This document shows positions 8,413-16,637 of a stretch of 62,135 nucleotides of DNA, piece after piece. This DNA is from Prevotellaceae bacterium UBA4361 (GTDB taxonomy: Bacteria; Bacteroidota; Bacteroidia; Bacteroidales; Bacteroidaceae). The first letter of the stretch is position 1; each line of letters begins with the position of its first letter. The stretch covers positions 15,496 through 77,630 of the forward strand of contig DGSN01000047.1 of NCBI GenBank assembly GCA_002393575.1, read 5' to 3'. The translations under genes and the position numbers were made by a program. The notes under the pieces were generated by a model that saw nothing but the letters and a program-made list of their open reading frames with translations, was not told the origin of the DNA and searched no databases.

Positions 8413-9786
8413 ATGAGTTCAATGTATTTAATTGTAGTAGCGGTAATCGTAGGAATCTTCCTATTCGTTTCCATCATCAATCGCTATCGTCGTTGTCCGT
8501 CAGACAAGATACTCGTTATCTACGGAACGACCAGTAACAGAACCAGTGCTCGATGCATCCACGGCGGAGGAGCCTTCGTGTGGCCTATCATTCAGGACTA
8601 CGCCTACCTCTCCCTCACCCCTATCAGCATCGATGCCAACCTCACCAACGCGCTGAGTAGGCAGAACATCCGTGTCGATGTGCCAAGCCGATTCACCGTC
8701 GGCATCTCCACCGACCCCGAATCCATGAACGCCGCAGCTGAACGTCTGCTCGGACTCACTCCAGGACAGATTCAGGAACTCGCACGAGACATCCTCTTCG
8801 GTCAGCTCCGTCTCGTCATCGCCACCATGAGCATCGAGGAACTGAACAACGACCGCGACAAGTTCTTGGAAAGCATCAGTGCCAACGTCGAAGTGGAACT
8901 GAAGAAAATCGGACTTCGACTCATCAATGTGAACGTCACCGACATCAAGGACGAGAGTGGCTACATCGAAGCACTCGGTCGCGAGGCAGCTGCCAAGGCC
9001 ATCAACGAGGCAAAGGTGCGCGTGGCTGAACAGGAGAAAGTCGGAGAAATCGGTAAGGCAGACGCAGTTCGTGAAACCCGTATCCGCGTGGCAGGAGCCA
9101 ACGCCGAGGCAGTGAAGGGAGAAAACGAAGCCAAAGTGGAAGTGGCAATGTCCGACTCCGACCGTCGCGAGAAAGAAGCCGAAGCACAGCGCAAGGCAAT
9201 CGCAGCAGAGCGCGTTCAACAGGCTCGCGCACAACAGGAAGCCTATGCAGCAGAACGCGAAGCAGAAATGGCACGTGCCGAGCGTGAACGCTCTACACAG
9301 AACGCCAACATCATCGTGCCACAAGAAATCGAAAAGCAACGCCGAATCATCGAGGCAGAAGCCGAAGCCGAGAAGATGCGTGTCAATGCCAAGGGTGAAG
9401 CCGATGCCATCTTCGCCAAGATGGAAGCCGAAGCAAAGGGTTACTACGAAGTCCTCACCAAGCAAGCAGCCGGTTACGACAAGATGGTTCAGGCAGCCGG
9501 AGGCGATGCAAACAAGGCATACATGCTCCTGCTCTTGGAGAAACTGCCAGAACTCGTGAAGACACAGGTGGAGGCAGTGAAGGGCATCAACATCGACCAC
9601 GTCACCGTTTGGGACGGAGGCAACAATGCCGATGGCAAAGGTTCCACAGCCAACTTCGTGTCAGGACTGATGAAGTCCGTTCCTCCGCTCAACGAACTCT
9701 TCAACATGGCTGGTCTCAACCTTCCTGAATACCTCGCCAAGCAGAAGCCCGAAGCTCCAGCCGCAGAGGAAGTGACGGAAGAATAA
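8413..9786 (+). CDS. Flotillin-like SPFH/Band 7 protein
   Basis: A 457-residue protein with one N-terminal membrane segment (residues about 4-22), an SPFH/Band 7 domain (about 25-195: DKILVIYGTTS, QNIRVDVPSRFTVGI), then a long Ala/Glu-rich coiled coil (about 195-370, many EAE/AEAEKMR heptads) and a C-terminal oligomerisation region ending in an acidic tail. Length and order match bacterial flotillins FloT/YqiK. Flotillins scaffold ordered membrane microdomains with an NfeD partner, here encoded just upstream. Two stem-loops follow the stop codon. Confidence 0.9.
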   Translation: MSSMYLIVVAVIVGIFLFVSIINRYRRCPSDKILVIYGTTSNRTSARCIHGGGAFVWPIIQDYAYLSLTPISIDANLTNALSRQNIRVDVPSRFTVGISTDPESMNAAAERLLGLTPGQIQELARDILFGQLRLVIATMSIEELNNDRDKFLESISANVEVELKKIGLRLINVNVTDIKDESGYIEALGREAAAKAINEAKVRVAEQEKVGEIGKADAVRETRIRVAGANAEAVKGENEAKVEVAMSDSDRREKEAEAQRKAIAAERVQQARAQQEAYAAEREAEMARAERERSTQNANIIVPQEIEKQRRIIEAEAEAEKMRVNAKGEADAIFAKMEAEAKGYYEVLTKQAAGYDKMVQAAGGDANKAYMLLLLEKLPELVKTQVEAVKGINIDHVTVWDGGNNADGKGSTANFVSGLMKSVPPLNELFNMAGLNLPEYLAKQKPEAPAAEEVTEE

Positions 9787-9803
9787 GCTCCGCAACCCCA
9801 TTG

Positions 9804-9823
9804 CCTTGAGGAAAACCTCAAGG
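9804..9823 (+). other. Short hairpin after flotillin gene
   Basis: Perfect 8-bp stem CCTTGAGG/CCTCAAGG with an AAAA loop, 18 nt after the flotillin stop and just ahead of the main terminator. It may help pause or protect the transcript end. Confidence 0.4.
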
Positions 9824-9834
9824 AACAGTGAAAG

Positions 9835-9876
9835 AAAACTCGCAGGAAGTTGAAATTCAATTTCCTGCGAGTTTTT
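9835..9876 (+). terminator. Terminator of the NfeD/flotillin operon
   Basis: Fourteen-bp perfect stem (9835-9848 with 9862-9875, AAAACTCGCAGGAA) ending in a run of T. Confidence 0.85.
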
Positions 9877-9969
9877 TCATTTTGAATGCTTCTGATGGAG
9901 CGATTCTGGGGATGGTTAGCAGCGCATGTGGGGATTCACTGAAGCGCGCATTCGGTTCAACTAAATAAG

Positions 9970-10112
9970 CGAGGGCTCGTTATCGTTCAAGCGAGGGCTC
10001 GTCGTCGTTCAAACGAGGGCTCGCTTGAAAAACAACGAAGGCTCGGCATTTCAGTGCAAGCAAAAGCGGGGTTCAGTGCAAGCAAAGGCGGGGTTCAGTG
10101 CAAGCAAAGGAA
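9970..10112. repeat. Two adjoining tandem arrays with 22-bp period
   Basis: CGAGGGCTCG (or a one-base variant) begins at 9970, 9992, 10014 and 10036, exactly 22 bp apart. A different 22-bp unit starting CAGTGCAAGCAAA begins at 10052, 10074 and 10096. The stretch 9877-10256 has no convincing gene: the open frame across it is made of the repeats. The same CGAGGGCTCG core recurs with the same period near 31.5 kb. Confidence 0.8.
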
Positions 10113-10256
10113 TGCGCCAGTACGTTCGAAGCCATTCAACACTTGCTTGCCTTACGAATCGCTCAACATTTCGTAAAATCTTACGAAATCGGCATCTTTT
10201 TGCATCCTTTTCGTTCTTTTTTTCCATTCACCTTGCTAATAATACATAAATTTGAA

Positions 10257-10265
10257 TAACTTTGC
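10257..10265 (+). promoter_or_regulatory. -7 box TAACTTTGC
   Basis: Consensus -7 box 140 nt upstream of the ATG at 10406. The predicted leader contains fragments of two dispersed repeats. Confidence 0.6.
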
Positions 10266-10274
10266 AATGACTAT

Positions 10275-10336
10275 CCGCATATTGGTGCAATAGACCCCGA
10301 GAAGGGCATTTGCTCAGTAGCCGTAGGTCGGAACGA
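10275..10336. repeat. Fragments of two dispersed repeats in a 5' leader
   Basis: Positions 10275-10296 are identical over 22 nt to 27683-27704, part of a terminator-like palindrome. Positions 10312-10336 (GCTCAGTAGCCGTAGGTCGG...) match, in reverse, the right arm of the MITE-like element found at 11000 and 61651. Confidence 0.65.
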
Positions 10337-10405
10337 AACGAGGACGGAAGCTGAGCGAAGGAAACGTAAAGATAGAAGACATCAAAATGGATGATTGAAT
10401 AGGAT

Positions 10406-10774
10406 ATGCAGACAACAACTCTTGAATTCCCTCACAACGCCCGAAGGACTTACACGGCGGTGAAGAACCTGTTCAACAAAAGCACGAAGTTTAGCAGCGT
10501 GAAGTGCAACGACGACCTGTTCATCATCGAGGCACGTCGTGGTCTGTGGATTTCCCCATTCAGCGAGAACGTGAAGATGAAGGTCGTCGCCACCAGCAGC
10601 CAATCCTGCAAGGTGGTGGTGGAATCATCATCAAGGTCTGTCCTGAACCTCCTGAACTTCGGAGCAAACAAAGAAAACATCTCTGACCTCAGTGATTACA
10701 TCAACAACGAAGTTCACAAGCTGACACAACCGGGGGAGATTCCCATGAGACACGATAGCATCAAGTTTCAATGA
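10406..10774 (+). CDS. Conserved-looking hypothetical protein, 122 aa
   Basis: A soluble 122-residue alpha/beta protein without signal peptide or membrane segment. A central strand-rich part (DLFIIEARRGLWISPFSE, KMKVVATSSQSCKVVVESS) is followed by a helical tail (NISDLSDYINNEVHKLT). I do not recognise the family. The pattern of alternating strands with a C-terminal helix would fit a START/SRPBCC-like or similar small fold, but this is only a shape argument. It has its own promoter and long leader, and lies upstream of the long inverted repeat. Confidence 0.65.
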   Translation: MQTTTLEFPHNARRTYTAVKNLFNKSTKFSSVKCNDDLFIIEARRGLWISPFSENVKMKVVATSSQSCKVVVESSSRSVLNLLNFGANKENISDLSDYINNEVHKLTQPGEIPMRHDSIKFQ

Positions 10775-10787
10775 GGAACTCTTTCTT

Positions 10788-10972
10788 AACCACGAACCTT
10801 CAGCTCGGCGTAGCCAATTACTCGAATTAAACGAATTATTTAAGTATTATTTAATCGAATTTCACGAACAAAAATGCTGGCATTTTTCAAATTAGAGAAA
10901 TTCGAAATAATTAAATACTGAAAATTCGTTTAATTCGAGTAATTGGCTACGCCGAGCTGAAGGTTCGTGGTT
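10788..10972. repeat. Perfect 50-bp inverted repeat (185-bp hairpin element)
   Basis: Positions 10788-10837 are the exact reverse complement of 10923-10972 over 50 bp. The 85 bp between are AT-rich and partly complementary as well (AGTATT/TTTAAT words). It lies just after a stop codon and right before the MITE-like element. A transcript would fold into a very long hairpin. There is no coding potential in it. Confidence 0.9.
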
Positions 10973-10999
10973 TTAAAATCGTACCCAGTTATTATTTAA

Positions 11000-11262
11000 T
11001 TAAACTTTCCCATCCCTTGAATCATTGTTGCAGAAGACGCTGAAAGCGTCACCGCTCAGTAACCGAGGTGTGCGAAGCACCCCCGGATGGCAGTGAATGG
11101 CGGCAGAATCGACTCTGGAGGAGTCGCCCATCTGTGCCGACACTGGGGCACTCCTTCAGAGTGCATCTTGCTTGGACACACACCATCCGCAGGTCGTTCC
11201 GACCTACGGTTACTGAGCGATGACGCCTTCAGCGTCAAAGGGTTATATGGTGGGAAAATTTG
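11000..11262. mobile_element. MITE-like palindromic element, copy 1
   Basis: About 263 bp, closely similar to 61651-61920. It opens with TTAAACTTTCCCATCCC and closes with a decayed inverted copy (GGTGGGAAAATTTGG). Inside, two 30-nt arms (from about 11035 and about 11207) are reverse complements with two mismatches. Between them are small self-complementary words: GACTCTGGAGGAGTC, GCACTCCTTCAGAGTGC and GGTCGTTCCGACC. No transposase is encoded. An apparent minus-strand open frame of 71 codons across it is a by-product of the repeat. Confidence 0.75.
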
Positions 11263-11378
11263 GTGAATCATGAATCATCTATCAAAAAGACGGCATCAGA
11301 AGGAACAAAGAAAAACAAGCAGATGAAGATTTTTTGAAGAAAACACATGCCTTTTTTCTTGATTTTGGTAAAAATGAC

Positions 11379-11387
11379 TAATTTTGC
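11379..11387 (+). promoter_or_regulatory. -7 box TAATTTTGC (ATPase/DUF4435 operon)
   Basis: Consensus -7 box 21 nt before the ATG at 11408. It rules out the TTG further upstream and supports a short leader. Confidence 0.65.
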
Positions 11388-11407
11388 AAGCATACTATAA
11401 ATCCCGT

Positions 11408-12163
11408 ATGTTCTTCTCAAGAAAAATAGACGCTATGCCATACTCCCCACTTACAGAAATATCAATCAGCCTTTGGAACAAATACAATGTGAAGTTCAAC
11501 GCCAATGAAGATGTTAACATCATCGTTGGTATCAATGGTAGTGGCAAAACCACACTGCTCAACGAAATCAACAAGTTAGCTCACGAAAAAGCCACGGATA
11601 GAGAAGACGTGGTATTTGTGCCTTCCATCGACAACATAGCCATGCGAGACAAGCGCAAGGTTGCCAATGCCTTGACACAGGAACTTGAATACTATATTTT
11701 CGACATGAAGACGGGGCCATCCATGATGTACTATCGCATGGCAATGATTGATGCTTCTGCCGAAAGACAAGCAGAAATGAAAAGAAGGATTGAGGTTTTC
11801 AAATCGACCATCAATAGCTTTTTCAGTACCACAGGAAAGAATATAGAAATAGAAGGGAGCCAATTCAGTGTGGTTTCTGATGGACAGAAAATAGCCATTG
11901 ACACCCTATCTTCTGGTGAAAAGCAAATTCTTCTCATTTTGCTTCGCGTATTCCTTTTGGATGGGAGAGAAGCATGTGTGTTACTTGATGAGCCAGAAAA
12001 TTCGCTTGACATCAGCTGGCAGTTTGAACTGATTAACACGCTTGTGAAATTGAATCCTCATGCACAGTACTTCATTACCACACATTCACCAAGTATTTTT
12101 GGTGATGGATGGGGTGACAAGATTATCTACCTGGAAGATGTCACAACTCCTGTCAAAGAATGA
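11408..12163 (+). CDS. AriA-like AAA/ABC-type ATPase of a PARIS-like pair
   Basis: A 251-residue cytosolic ATPase. Visible motifs: Walker A GINGSGKTT (residues 41-49), ABC-type signature LSSGEKQ, Walker B CVLLDEPENSLD with D-loop, and the switch histidine in TTHSPSIF. This is the OLD/AAA_21 type of ABC ATPase. The stop codon overlaps the start of the next gene by 4 nt (ATGA), so the two are translationally coupled. The partner is DUF4435, the combination that defines PARIS anti-phage systems (AriA/AriB). At 251 residues it is clearly shorter than the AriA proteins I know of (about 450 or more), lacking most of the coiled-coil insert between Walker A and the signature. An alternative start is the ATG at 11435. 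Confidence 0.82.
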   Translation: MFFSRKIDAMPYSPLTEISISLWNKYNVKFNANEDVNIIVGINGSGKTTLLNEINKLAHEKATDREDVVFVPSIDNIAMRDKRKVANALTQELEYYIFDMKTGPSMMYYRMAMIDASAERQAEMKRRIEVFKSTINSFFSTTGKNIEIEGSQFSVVSDGQKIAIDTLSSGEKQILLILLRVFLLDGREACVLLDEPENSLDISWQFELINTLVKLNPHAQYFITTHSPSIFGDGWGDKIIYLEDVTTPVKE

Positions 12164-13011
12164 ACATGAATAGAATTGAAGCACAAGCACGATACTATCA
12201 TAATTTTCCATTGCGCTACAGGAATATCAAGGCTGTTGTGCATGTGGAAGATTCTGAGGATATTCCTTTCTGGAATCATCAGCTTCAGAATGTGTTGCCT
12301 GCTACCTACCACTTCCTCCCTTATTCAAAGAACGATAAAGGCAATGACGCTCGTGGTTGTGAGCAATGCTTACGCTATAAGCCTTATCTTACTAAGAATT
12401 TCTTCATTTGCATTGACAGCGATTTGCGTCAGTTGAGAGGCGAAGAAGGACTCACAGCAGACAACTACATTGCTCAAACATATACATATTCGTGGGAGAA
12501 CCATGTTTGCGAGGCAAATCATCTTCAAGAACGCTTTGCCCAATTTATTCATGAGACAGAATTTGACTTTCGTGTTTTCCTGCAAGACCTCTCCGCTGTT
12601 GTGTATAAGCCGCTTCTCTACCTTGTGCATTATAGTCAAAGCACTGAGTTAAACCAACAATGGAATATCACCAAGTTTAATGCATGTTTACCATTACAGC
12701 CTAAACGCGAAGAACTTGCAGAACATGGCAAAGCATATACGGAACGAGTTACACGGTTGTTTGAAGTAGCTCTTTCAAACCTACAACTACCCAATACGAT
12801 AGCTCACGAGTGTCTTAACGAAACAAATGCCTACCTTCACATCCAAGGTCATCAGCTTTACAAACTATTGCTCCACATTGGCACAATGCTCTGTCATGGC
12901 AAAGATGTTGCATTCAAAACGGAGATTCTCGACAAGGCATTCCATACTGAAGGATACCAAGAAATCGTGCATGTGCAATCAGACCTCAAACAAATAATAT
13001 CAACAGAATAA
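12160..13011 (+). CDS. AriB-like DUF4435 protein with TOPRIM-type residues
   Basis: A 283-residue protein. The N-terminal half fits a TOPRIM/OLD nuclease-like core: strand plus acidic residue in VVHVEDSEDIPFW (Glu30, Asp34) and a DxD in FFICIDSDLRQ (Asp86, Asp88). The rest is helical, as in DUF4435 proteins. In PARIS, AriB is held inactive by the AriA ATPase, is released when a phage anti-restriction protein is sensed, and then acts as a toxic nuclease. That role is known for the family and only inferred here. It overlaps the ATPase gene by 4 nt; no third gene follows in the operon. Confidence 0.78.
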   Translation: MNMNRIEAQARYYHNFPLRYRNIKAVVHVEDSEDIPFWNHQLQNVLPATYHFLPYSKNDKGNDARGCEQCLRYKPYLTKNFFICIDSDLRQLRGEEGLTADNYIAQTYTYSWENHVCEANHLQERFAQFIHETEFDFRVFLQDLSAVVYKPLLYLVHYSQSTELNQQWNITKFNACLPLQPKREELAEHGKAYTERVTRLFEVALSNLQLPNTIAHECLNETNAYLHIQGHQLYKLLLHIGTMLCHGKDVAFKTEILDKAFHTEGYQEIVHVQSDLKQIISTE

Positions 13012-13060
13012 GATTCTTTTCAGGACTTTCCAAGCCTTACGAAAAGGTAATGGTCTTGAT

Positions 13061-14035
13061 TTATTTGTTAGAAGAGATTTGCAGGTGGTGGAAGATGGTG
13101 TTCATGCGGAGGGACCATGAAGCGTGGTGGAGAGCTACATCCCTGTTGTGATTCACTTGCGACTGATAGTTGTCTATGTGGTTGAGGATGTCAGCGATTT
13201 GGGAACATGGATTGACAAAGTCTGCTTCGATGACGGGGTTGTAGCCAATCATGTCGATGAGTTCCTGCGGACAATGGCCGACGATGACGCAACGGGACAG
13301 CATGGCTTCCCAATAGCGGATGGTGAGGGTATCGACATCGCCATCCATTCGGGGATTGCGCATACTGAGGGGAAAGGAGATGATGATTTTGGAATCTGCC
13401 ACTTTGGAAGTGAAGGTATCCCAGTTGTTGAACACGCGCAGAGGTCCATTCTCAGGATTGTTGGGGTTATAGACGAAGTGGCAGTGGTCTTCGAGTCGTC
13501 CATCCATGAGTTTCTTGTGGAAATACTTGTGCTTCTGCCCCATCTCGTACACGTCGATGCTTCTTTCGGTCAGGGGTTTTCCTTCTTGGTAATCGGCGGT
13601 ATCGACTCCTTCGGGTATGTGAACAAACTGCACTTCGGGCAGACGCTGGGAGAGAGCCTTCACCACGTCGGAGGCTGTGACGAAACAGATTCGGCATTTG
13701 AGCAGACGAAGGTCGCGCTCCAGTTTGTTCCATGTGGCTGGCCAACAGTCCCAAAGCATGGGGATGATTTCGCCCTTGAAAGCGTAAGGGAGAGAGGATT
13801 TGAGCAGATGTGCTCCTCGGGAACAAACGACGTAGGTGCGATTCTTCTTGCGACAGGAGAAACGGAGCAATGCAAGGATTTTCATGAGGTGACGGAGCAA
13901 ACGGTATTTCTGCCATTTGCTGGGTGCTATGGAGTCTCCACCGTGTGCCATCCATGCCTCGCAAAAACTCTCCATATAGACTTGGTTGGAGGACGGTGTG
14001 CGAGGTACGTTGACCAAGAGGATTTCTTTTTTCAT
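13061..14035 (-). CDS. Glycosyltransferase (group 1-like)
   Basis: A 324-residue cytoplasmic protein starting MKKEILLVNVPRTPS. The ATG at 14035 is chosen because the -7 box lies at 14080-14088 and the open frame further upstream has no homology-like sequence. The C-terminal half has the look of a GT-B fold transferase: VTASDVVKALSQRLPEVQFVHIPEGVDT, then FPLSMRNP, then a TIRYWEAMLSRCVIVGHCP segment, the site where GT-B enzymes bind the sugar nucleotide. It stands alone, not in a polysaccharide cluster. Its acceptor and donor cannot be told. Confidence 0.75.
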   Translation of the reverse strand: MKKEILLVNVPRTPSSNQVYMESFCEAWMAHGGDSIAPSKWQKYRLLRHLMKILALLRFSCRKKNRTYVVCSRGAHLLKSSLPYAFKGEIIPMLWDCWPATWNKLERDLRLLKCRICFVTASDVVKALSQRLPEVQFVHIPEGVDTADYQEGKPLTERSIDVYEMGQKHKYFHKKLMDGRLEDHCHFVYNPNNPENGPLRVFNNWDTFTSKVADSKIIISFPLSMRNPRMDGDVDTLTIRYWEAMLSRCVIVGHCPQELIDMIGYNPVIEADFVNPCSQIADILNHIDNYQSQVNHNRDVALHHASWSLRMNTIFHHLQISSNK

Positions 14036-14079
14036 GTGGTTGTGGGGAAAATAAAGATGAGTTGATTTCTTATTGGGGT

Positions 14080-14088
14080 GCAAAATTA
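14080..14088 (-). promoter_or_regulatory. -7 box TAATTTTGC (glycosyltransferase gene, minus strand)
   Basis: Consensus -7 box 45 nt upstream of the ATG at 14035. Confidence 0.6.
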
Positions 14089-14123
14089 CAAAAAAAAAGC
14101 TTGTAAAGCAGGGAAACAGAATA

Positions 14124-14155
14124 AAAAAAAGATGCCCCGAAAACGAGGCATCTTT
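14124..14155 (-). terminator. Terminator of the PL11 gene (minus strand)
   Basis: Nine-bp stem AAAGATGCC/GGCATCTTT (14128-14136 with 14147-14155) followed on the minus strand by a run of eight T. It separates the lyase gene from the next promoter. Confidence 0.8.
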
Positions 14156-14175
14156 GTGATGAGATGGAACAGAGC

Positions 14176-16365
14176 TTATTTTTGCACAGCAACGTATTTC
14201 TTTCCCTTGTGGATATACACGCCCTGCTGAGGAGGGTTTGCGAGACGCTGTCCGCTCAAGGTATAATAATAAGGGTCGTTGAGACGTGAAGGCTGGTCGG
14301 CTGCAACGGAAAGGATGTCGGTCGTCATGTAGCCTCCTTGTTCCCATGCGTCGCGGTCGGAAACGAGGTCGGTGCCAATGTAGTATCCGAGGTTCGGTGG
14401 CTGATTGTAGCCGATGTTCTCGTTGAGCACACCCATGTGATAAGTGTGGTCAGTCATAAGCCAAGGGAACTTGTGCTCTGTTGGGTACCAAGTGGAGAAG
14501 ATTTTCAGGTCAACGAGCTTTGTCTGGTCGGGCACAATGAATTCCTCGCGCCAGTCGCCTACCAAGTCGCCATACCAGCAGGTGTTCGACTTTGTACTGT
14601 TGATGAACGACTCGTTGAAACGATAGATGGTGAATGTGCGTCCACCATTGCGGTCGTTTCTGATGGTGTTATCGTTGATAAGCTGGCGAGTGAGCGAACC
14701 ATCAAACCAAATGGCTGCGTTGCAAGAAGATGGCTTGTAGCCCAAGTCTTTTGTGCCATCCATTGAGAAGGCATTGGAACCTGCCCACCAGAACTCGCAG
14801 CCAAGCGATGCGGGGTCGATGTCGGCAACCATGCAGCGACCTGTGTCGTTGGAGGAGGAGGCAGTCTTTTTCCAAATGACCGAACCGTCCTTGGCATCGT
14901 GGAGAGCCACCATTGTCACACCGCTCTCCAAGCAATGATACATCTGGAGTCCTTCACGGTCGGGCAAGAACTTGCCCACATGCTGTGCGTCGCCATGTCC
15001 GAGCTGAGTGCTCCAAAGTCCGTAGCCATCATCGTCCAATGCCATAGAGCCATACATCACTTCATCTTTACCGTCACCATCGAGGTCAGCCACGGTGAAA
15101 GAGTGGTTGCCCTGTCCGCCGTAGGCACTGTTGAGCTTGCCATCCTTGTTCTTGTCGCGACCACCAGCAGCGGCACTGTCAAAACGCCAACGCTTGCTGA
15201 GTTTTCCATCGCGGTAGTCCCATGCTTCGATGACAGAACGAGCATAAACGCCTCGCCCCATGATGAGGGAAGGCAATCCATCGACTCCATCGAGATGCGC
15301 TACACCAATGCGAAATGAACAAGCACGCTTCCAGTAGTTGTCACCCCAAGAAGAACTGGTATCACGGTTGATGAAATTGTCACGAGCCAGTTCGCGGCCT
15401 GTCTTTCCGTCGATGACAGAAATGAACTCTGGACCCGCAGAATTATAGTGGTCCACCCATCCTGGACTGCTGGCATTGAGATTGCCCCATGTGCGATAGT
15501 CAATCTTGCCATCGCCATTCACGTCACCAATCTCTGCGCCATCGCCAAAAACGGTGCCTTCACACGTGCGAATCATCATTTCGGCACAGCCATCACCGTC
15601 GAAGTCGGCTACAGCAAAGGAAGAACTGTTGCCAAGGATGATGCCTGGACCTCCCTTGATGCGCCAAAGGAAGGTGCCATCGAGTTTGTATGCATCCCAA
15701 ATGACTGCATAGAGTGTCTTGGGATGGGAATAGGCTGCTCCCGTACCGGCTTCGTCGCGCACAGAACCATCGGCACTGCGGAGAGTGGTTTGCAGTCGCT
15801 TCACAATAATCTCGAAATCTCCATCTCCATCGAGGTCGCCCACACTCACGTCGTTGGCTTGATAGACAACGGTGTCAATGTCGCAAACATCCTTTGTGTC
15901 CTTCAAAGGAATGGAAATGTAAGGTCGGCCGTTGGAAAGTTGTCCTCCCTTGATGGTGTATTCAGCCAGTGTTTCCTCGCTGCCAGTATAGGTAAGGCGG
16001 TAAGTGATGTTGCTGGTGACACTGCCCGGAGAATCCTGATAGTTGGTGCTCGTGATAGGTGTGACATCGTAATGCACGCCTCCCGAAAATGAGATTTTCT
16101 TGTTGAGCATGGTTTCTGCACCATTGCCTATCTTGCGGTAGAGGTCGAAGCCCGTGTTCTCATCATCACCAGGCAACATGCGCCACGAAACAAGCACCTT
16201 GCCAGAATACTGCTTGTAATCACCCAGCGAGACGGCACCGCTCGATTGGTCTTTGACTATAGATGCCCACAAAGCACGCTTGGTGATGTCGCCTGTCTGT
16301 GCCTGGAGTGTCAGCATCGAGAAGCAAAAAACTGTGAATAGTGATGCAATCTTTTTCATCTTCAT
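14176..16365 (-). CDS. Secreted rhamnogalacturonan lyase, PL11
   Basis: A 729-residue protein with signal peptide (about 1-22, LQAQ). Length and sequence fit PL11 rhamnogalacturonan lyases such as YesW/YesX: an N-terminal fibronectin-like domain (about 45-150), then an eight-bladed propeller carrying calcium-binding loops (DVSVGDLDGDGDFEI, AVADFDGDGCAE, IGDVNGDGKIDY, TVADLDGDGKDE). It cleaves the rhamnose-galacturonate backbone of RG-I by beta-elimination. The last 27 residues (YYTLSGQRLANPP...KGKKYVAVQK) are the short Prevotella-type C-terminal tail, suggesting type IX secretion or surface sorting. The 5' region carries the TGTACGATTTT motif shared with uxuA and the GH2 gene. Confidence 0.93.
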   Translation of the reverse strand: MKMKKIASLFTVFCFSMLTLQAQTGDITKRALWASIVKDQSSGAVSLGDYKQYSGKVLVSWRMLPGDDENTGFDLYRKIGNGAETMLNKKISFSGGVHYDVTPITSTNYQDSPGSVTSNITYRLTYTGSEETLAEYTIKGGQLSNGRPYISIPLKDTKDVCDIDTVVYQANDVSVGDLDGDGDFEIIVKRLQTTLRSADGSVRDEAGTGAAYSHPKTLYAVIWDAYKLDGTFLWRIKGGPGIILGNSSSFAVADFDGDGCAEMMIRTCEGTVFGDGAEIGDVNGDGKIDYRTWGNLNASSPGWVDHYNSAGPEFISVIDGKTGRELARDNFINRDTSSSWGDNYWKRACSFRIGVAHLDGVDGLPSLIMGRGVYARSVIEAWDYRDGKLSKRWRFDSAAAGGRDKNKDGKLNSAYGGQGNHSFTVADLDGDGKDEVMYGSMALDDDGYGLWSTQLGHGDAQHVGKFLPDREGLQMYHCLESGVTMVALHDAKDGSVIWKKTASSSNDTGRCMVADIDPASLGCEFWWAGSNAFSMDGTKDLGYKPSSCNAAIWFDGSLTRQLINDNTIRNDRNGGRTFTIYRFNESFINSTKSNTCWYGDLVGDWREEFIVPDQTKLVDLKIFSTWYPTEHKFPWLMTDHTYHMGVLNENIGYNQPPNLGYYIGTDLVSDRDAWEQGGYMTTDILSVAADQPSRLNDPYYYTLSGQRLANPPQQGVYIHKGKKYVAVQK

Positions 16366-16412
16366 TCAAAATAGTTAATTAAGGATTTCTTTCTTGCGAA
16401 AATCATAACGAC

Positions 16413-16421
16413 CGCAAAAAT
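16413..16421 (-). promoter_or_regulatory. -7 box TATTTTTGC (PL11 gene, minus strand)
   Basis: Consensus -7 box 48 nt upstream of the ATG at 16365. The nearest TGTACGATTTT site lies 28 bp further upstream. Confidence 0.6.
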
Positions 16422-16448
16422 AGTAAGTTTCCAAAAGTAAGAACATAT

Positions 16449-16511
16449 AAAATCGTACACAAATCATGAATTTTATTCAGCATTTCATAAGGAAAAATGG
16501 TGTACGATTTT
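16449..16511. promoter_or_regulatory. Pair of TGTACGATTTT sites upstream of PL11
   Basis: One site (16449-16459) reads TGTACGATTTT on the minus strand, toward the PL11 gene; a related sequence lies about 20 bp before it on that strand. A second site (16501-16511) has the opposite orientation, so the two outer 12-mers could also pair in a stem-loop. The motif recurs upstream of uxuA and of the GH2 gene. Confidence 0.6.
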
Positions 16512-16536
16512 CATAAAAAGAAAGGGGATGGATTTT

Positions 16537-16628
16537 AAATGAAGAATGTAGAATGAAGAATAGAAATTACCCAATCCAATAGCTGAGTAAAAAACATTCT
16601 TCATTCTACATTCTTCATTCTACATTTA
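16537..16628. repeat. Inverted GAAGAAT heptamer hairpin
   Basis: Left arm of GAAGAAT/GTAGAAT heptamers and right arm of their reverse complements, with a core reading TTACCCAATCCAATAGCTGA. The same layout and core occur at 30403-30492, and a looser version at 53016-53122. Confidence 0.75.
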
Positions 16629-16637
16629 ATCTCATTC

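Noticed and set aside
8500..9600. A 366-codon minus-strand open frame inside the flotillin gene
   Set aside because: Antisense to a coiled coil; the Cys/Phe/Leu-rich product is an artefact of GAA/GCA codons.
9970..10112. CRISPR array
   Set aside because: Units are contiguous with no unique spacers of 25-40 bp and no cas genes are near.
11056..11271. 71-codon minus-strand frame across the MITE-like element
   Set aside because: It follows the hairpin words and does not stay open in the second copy in the same way; no promoter.
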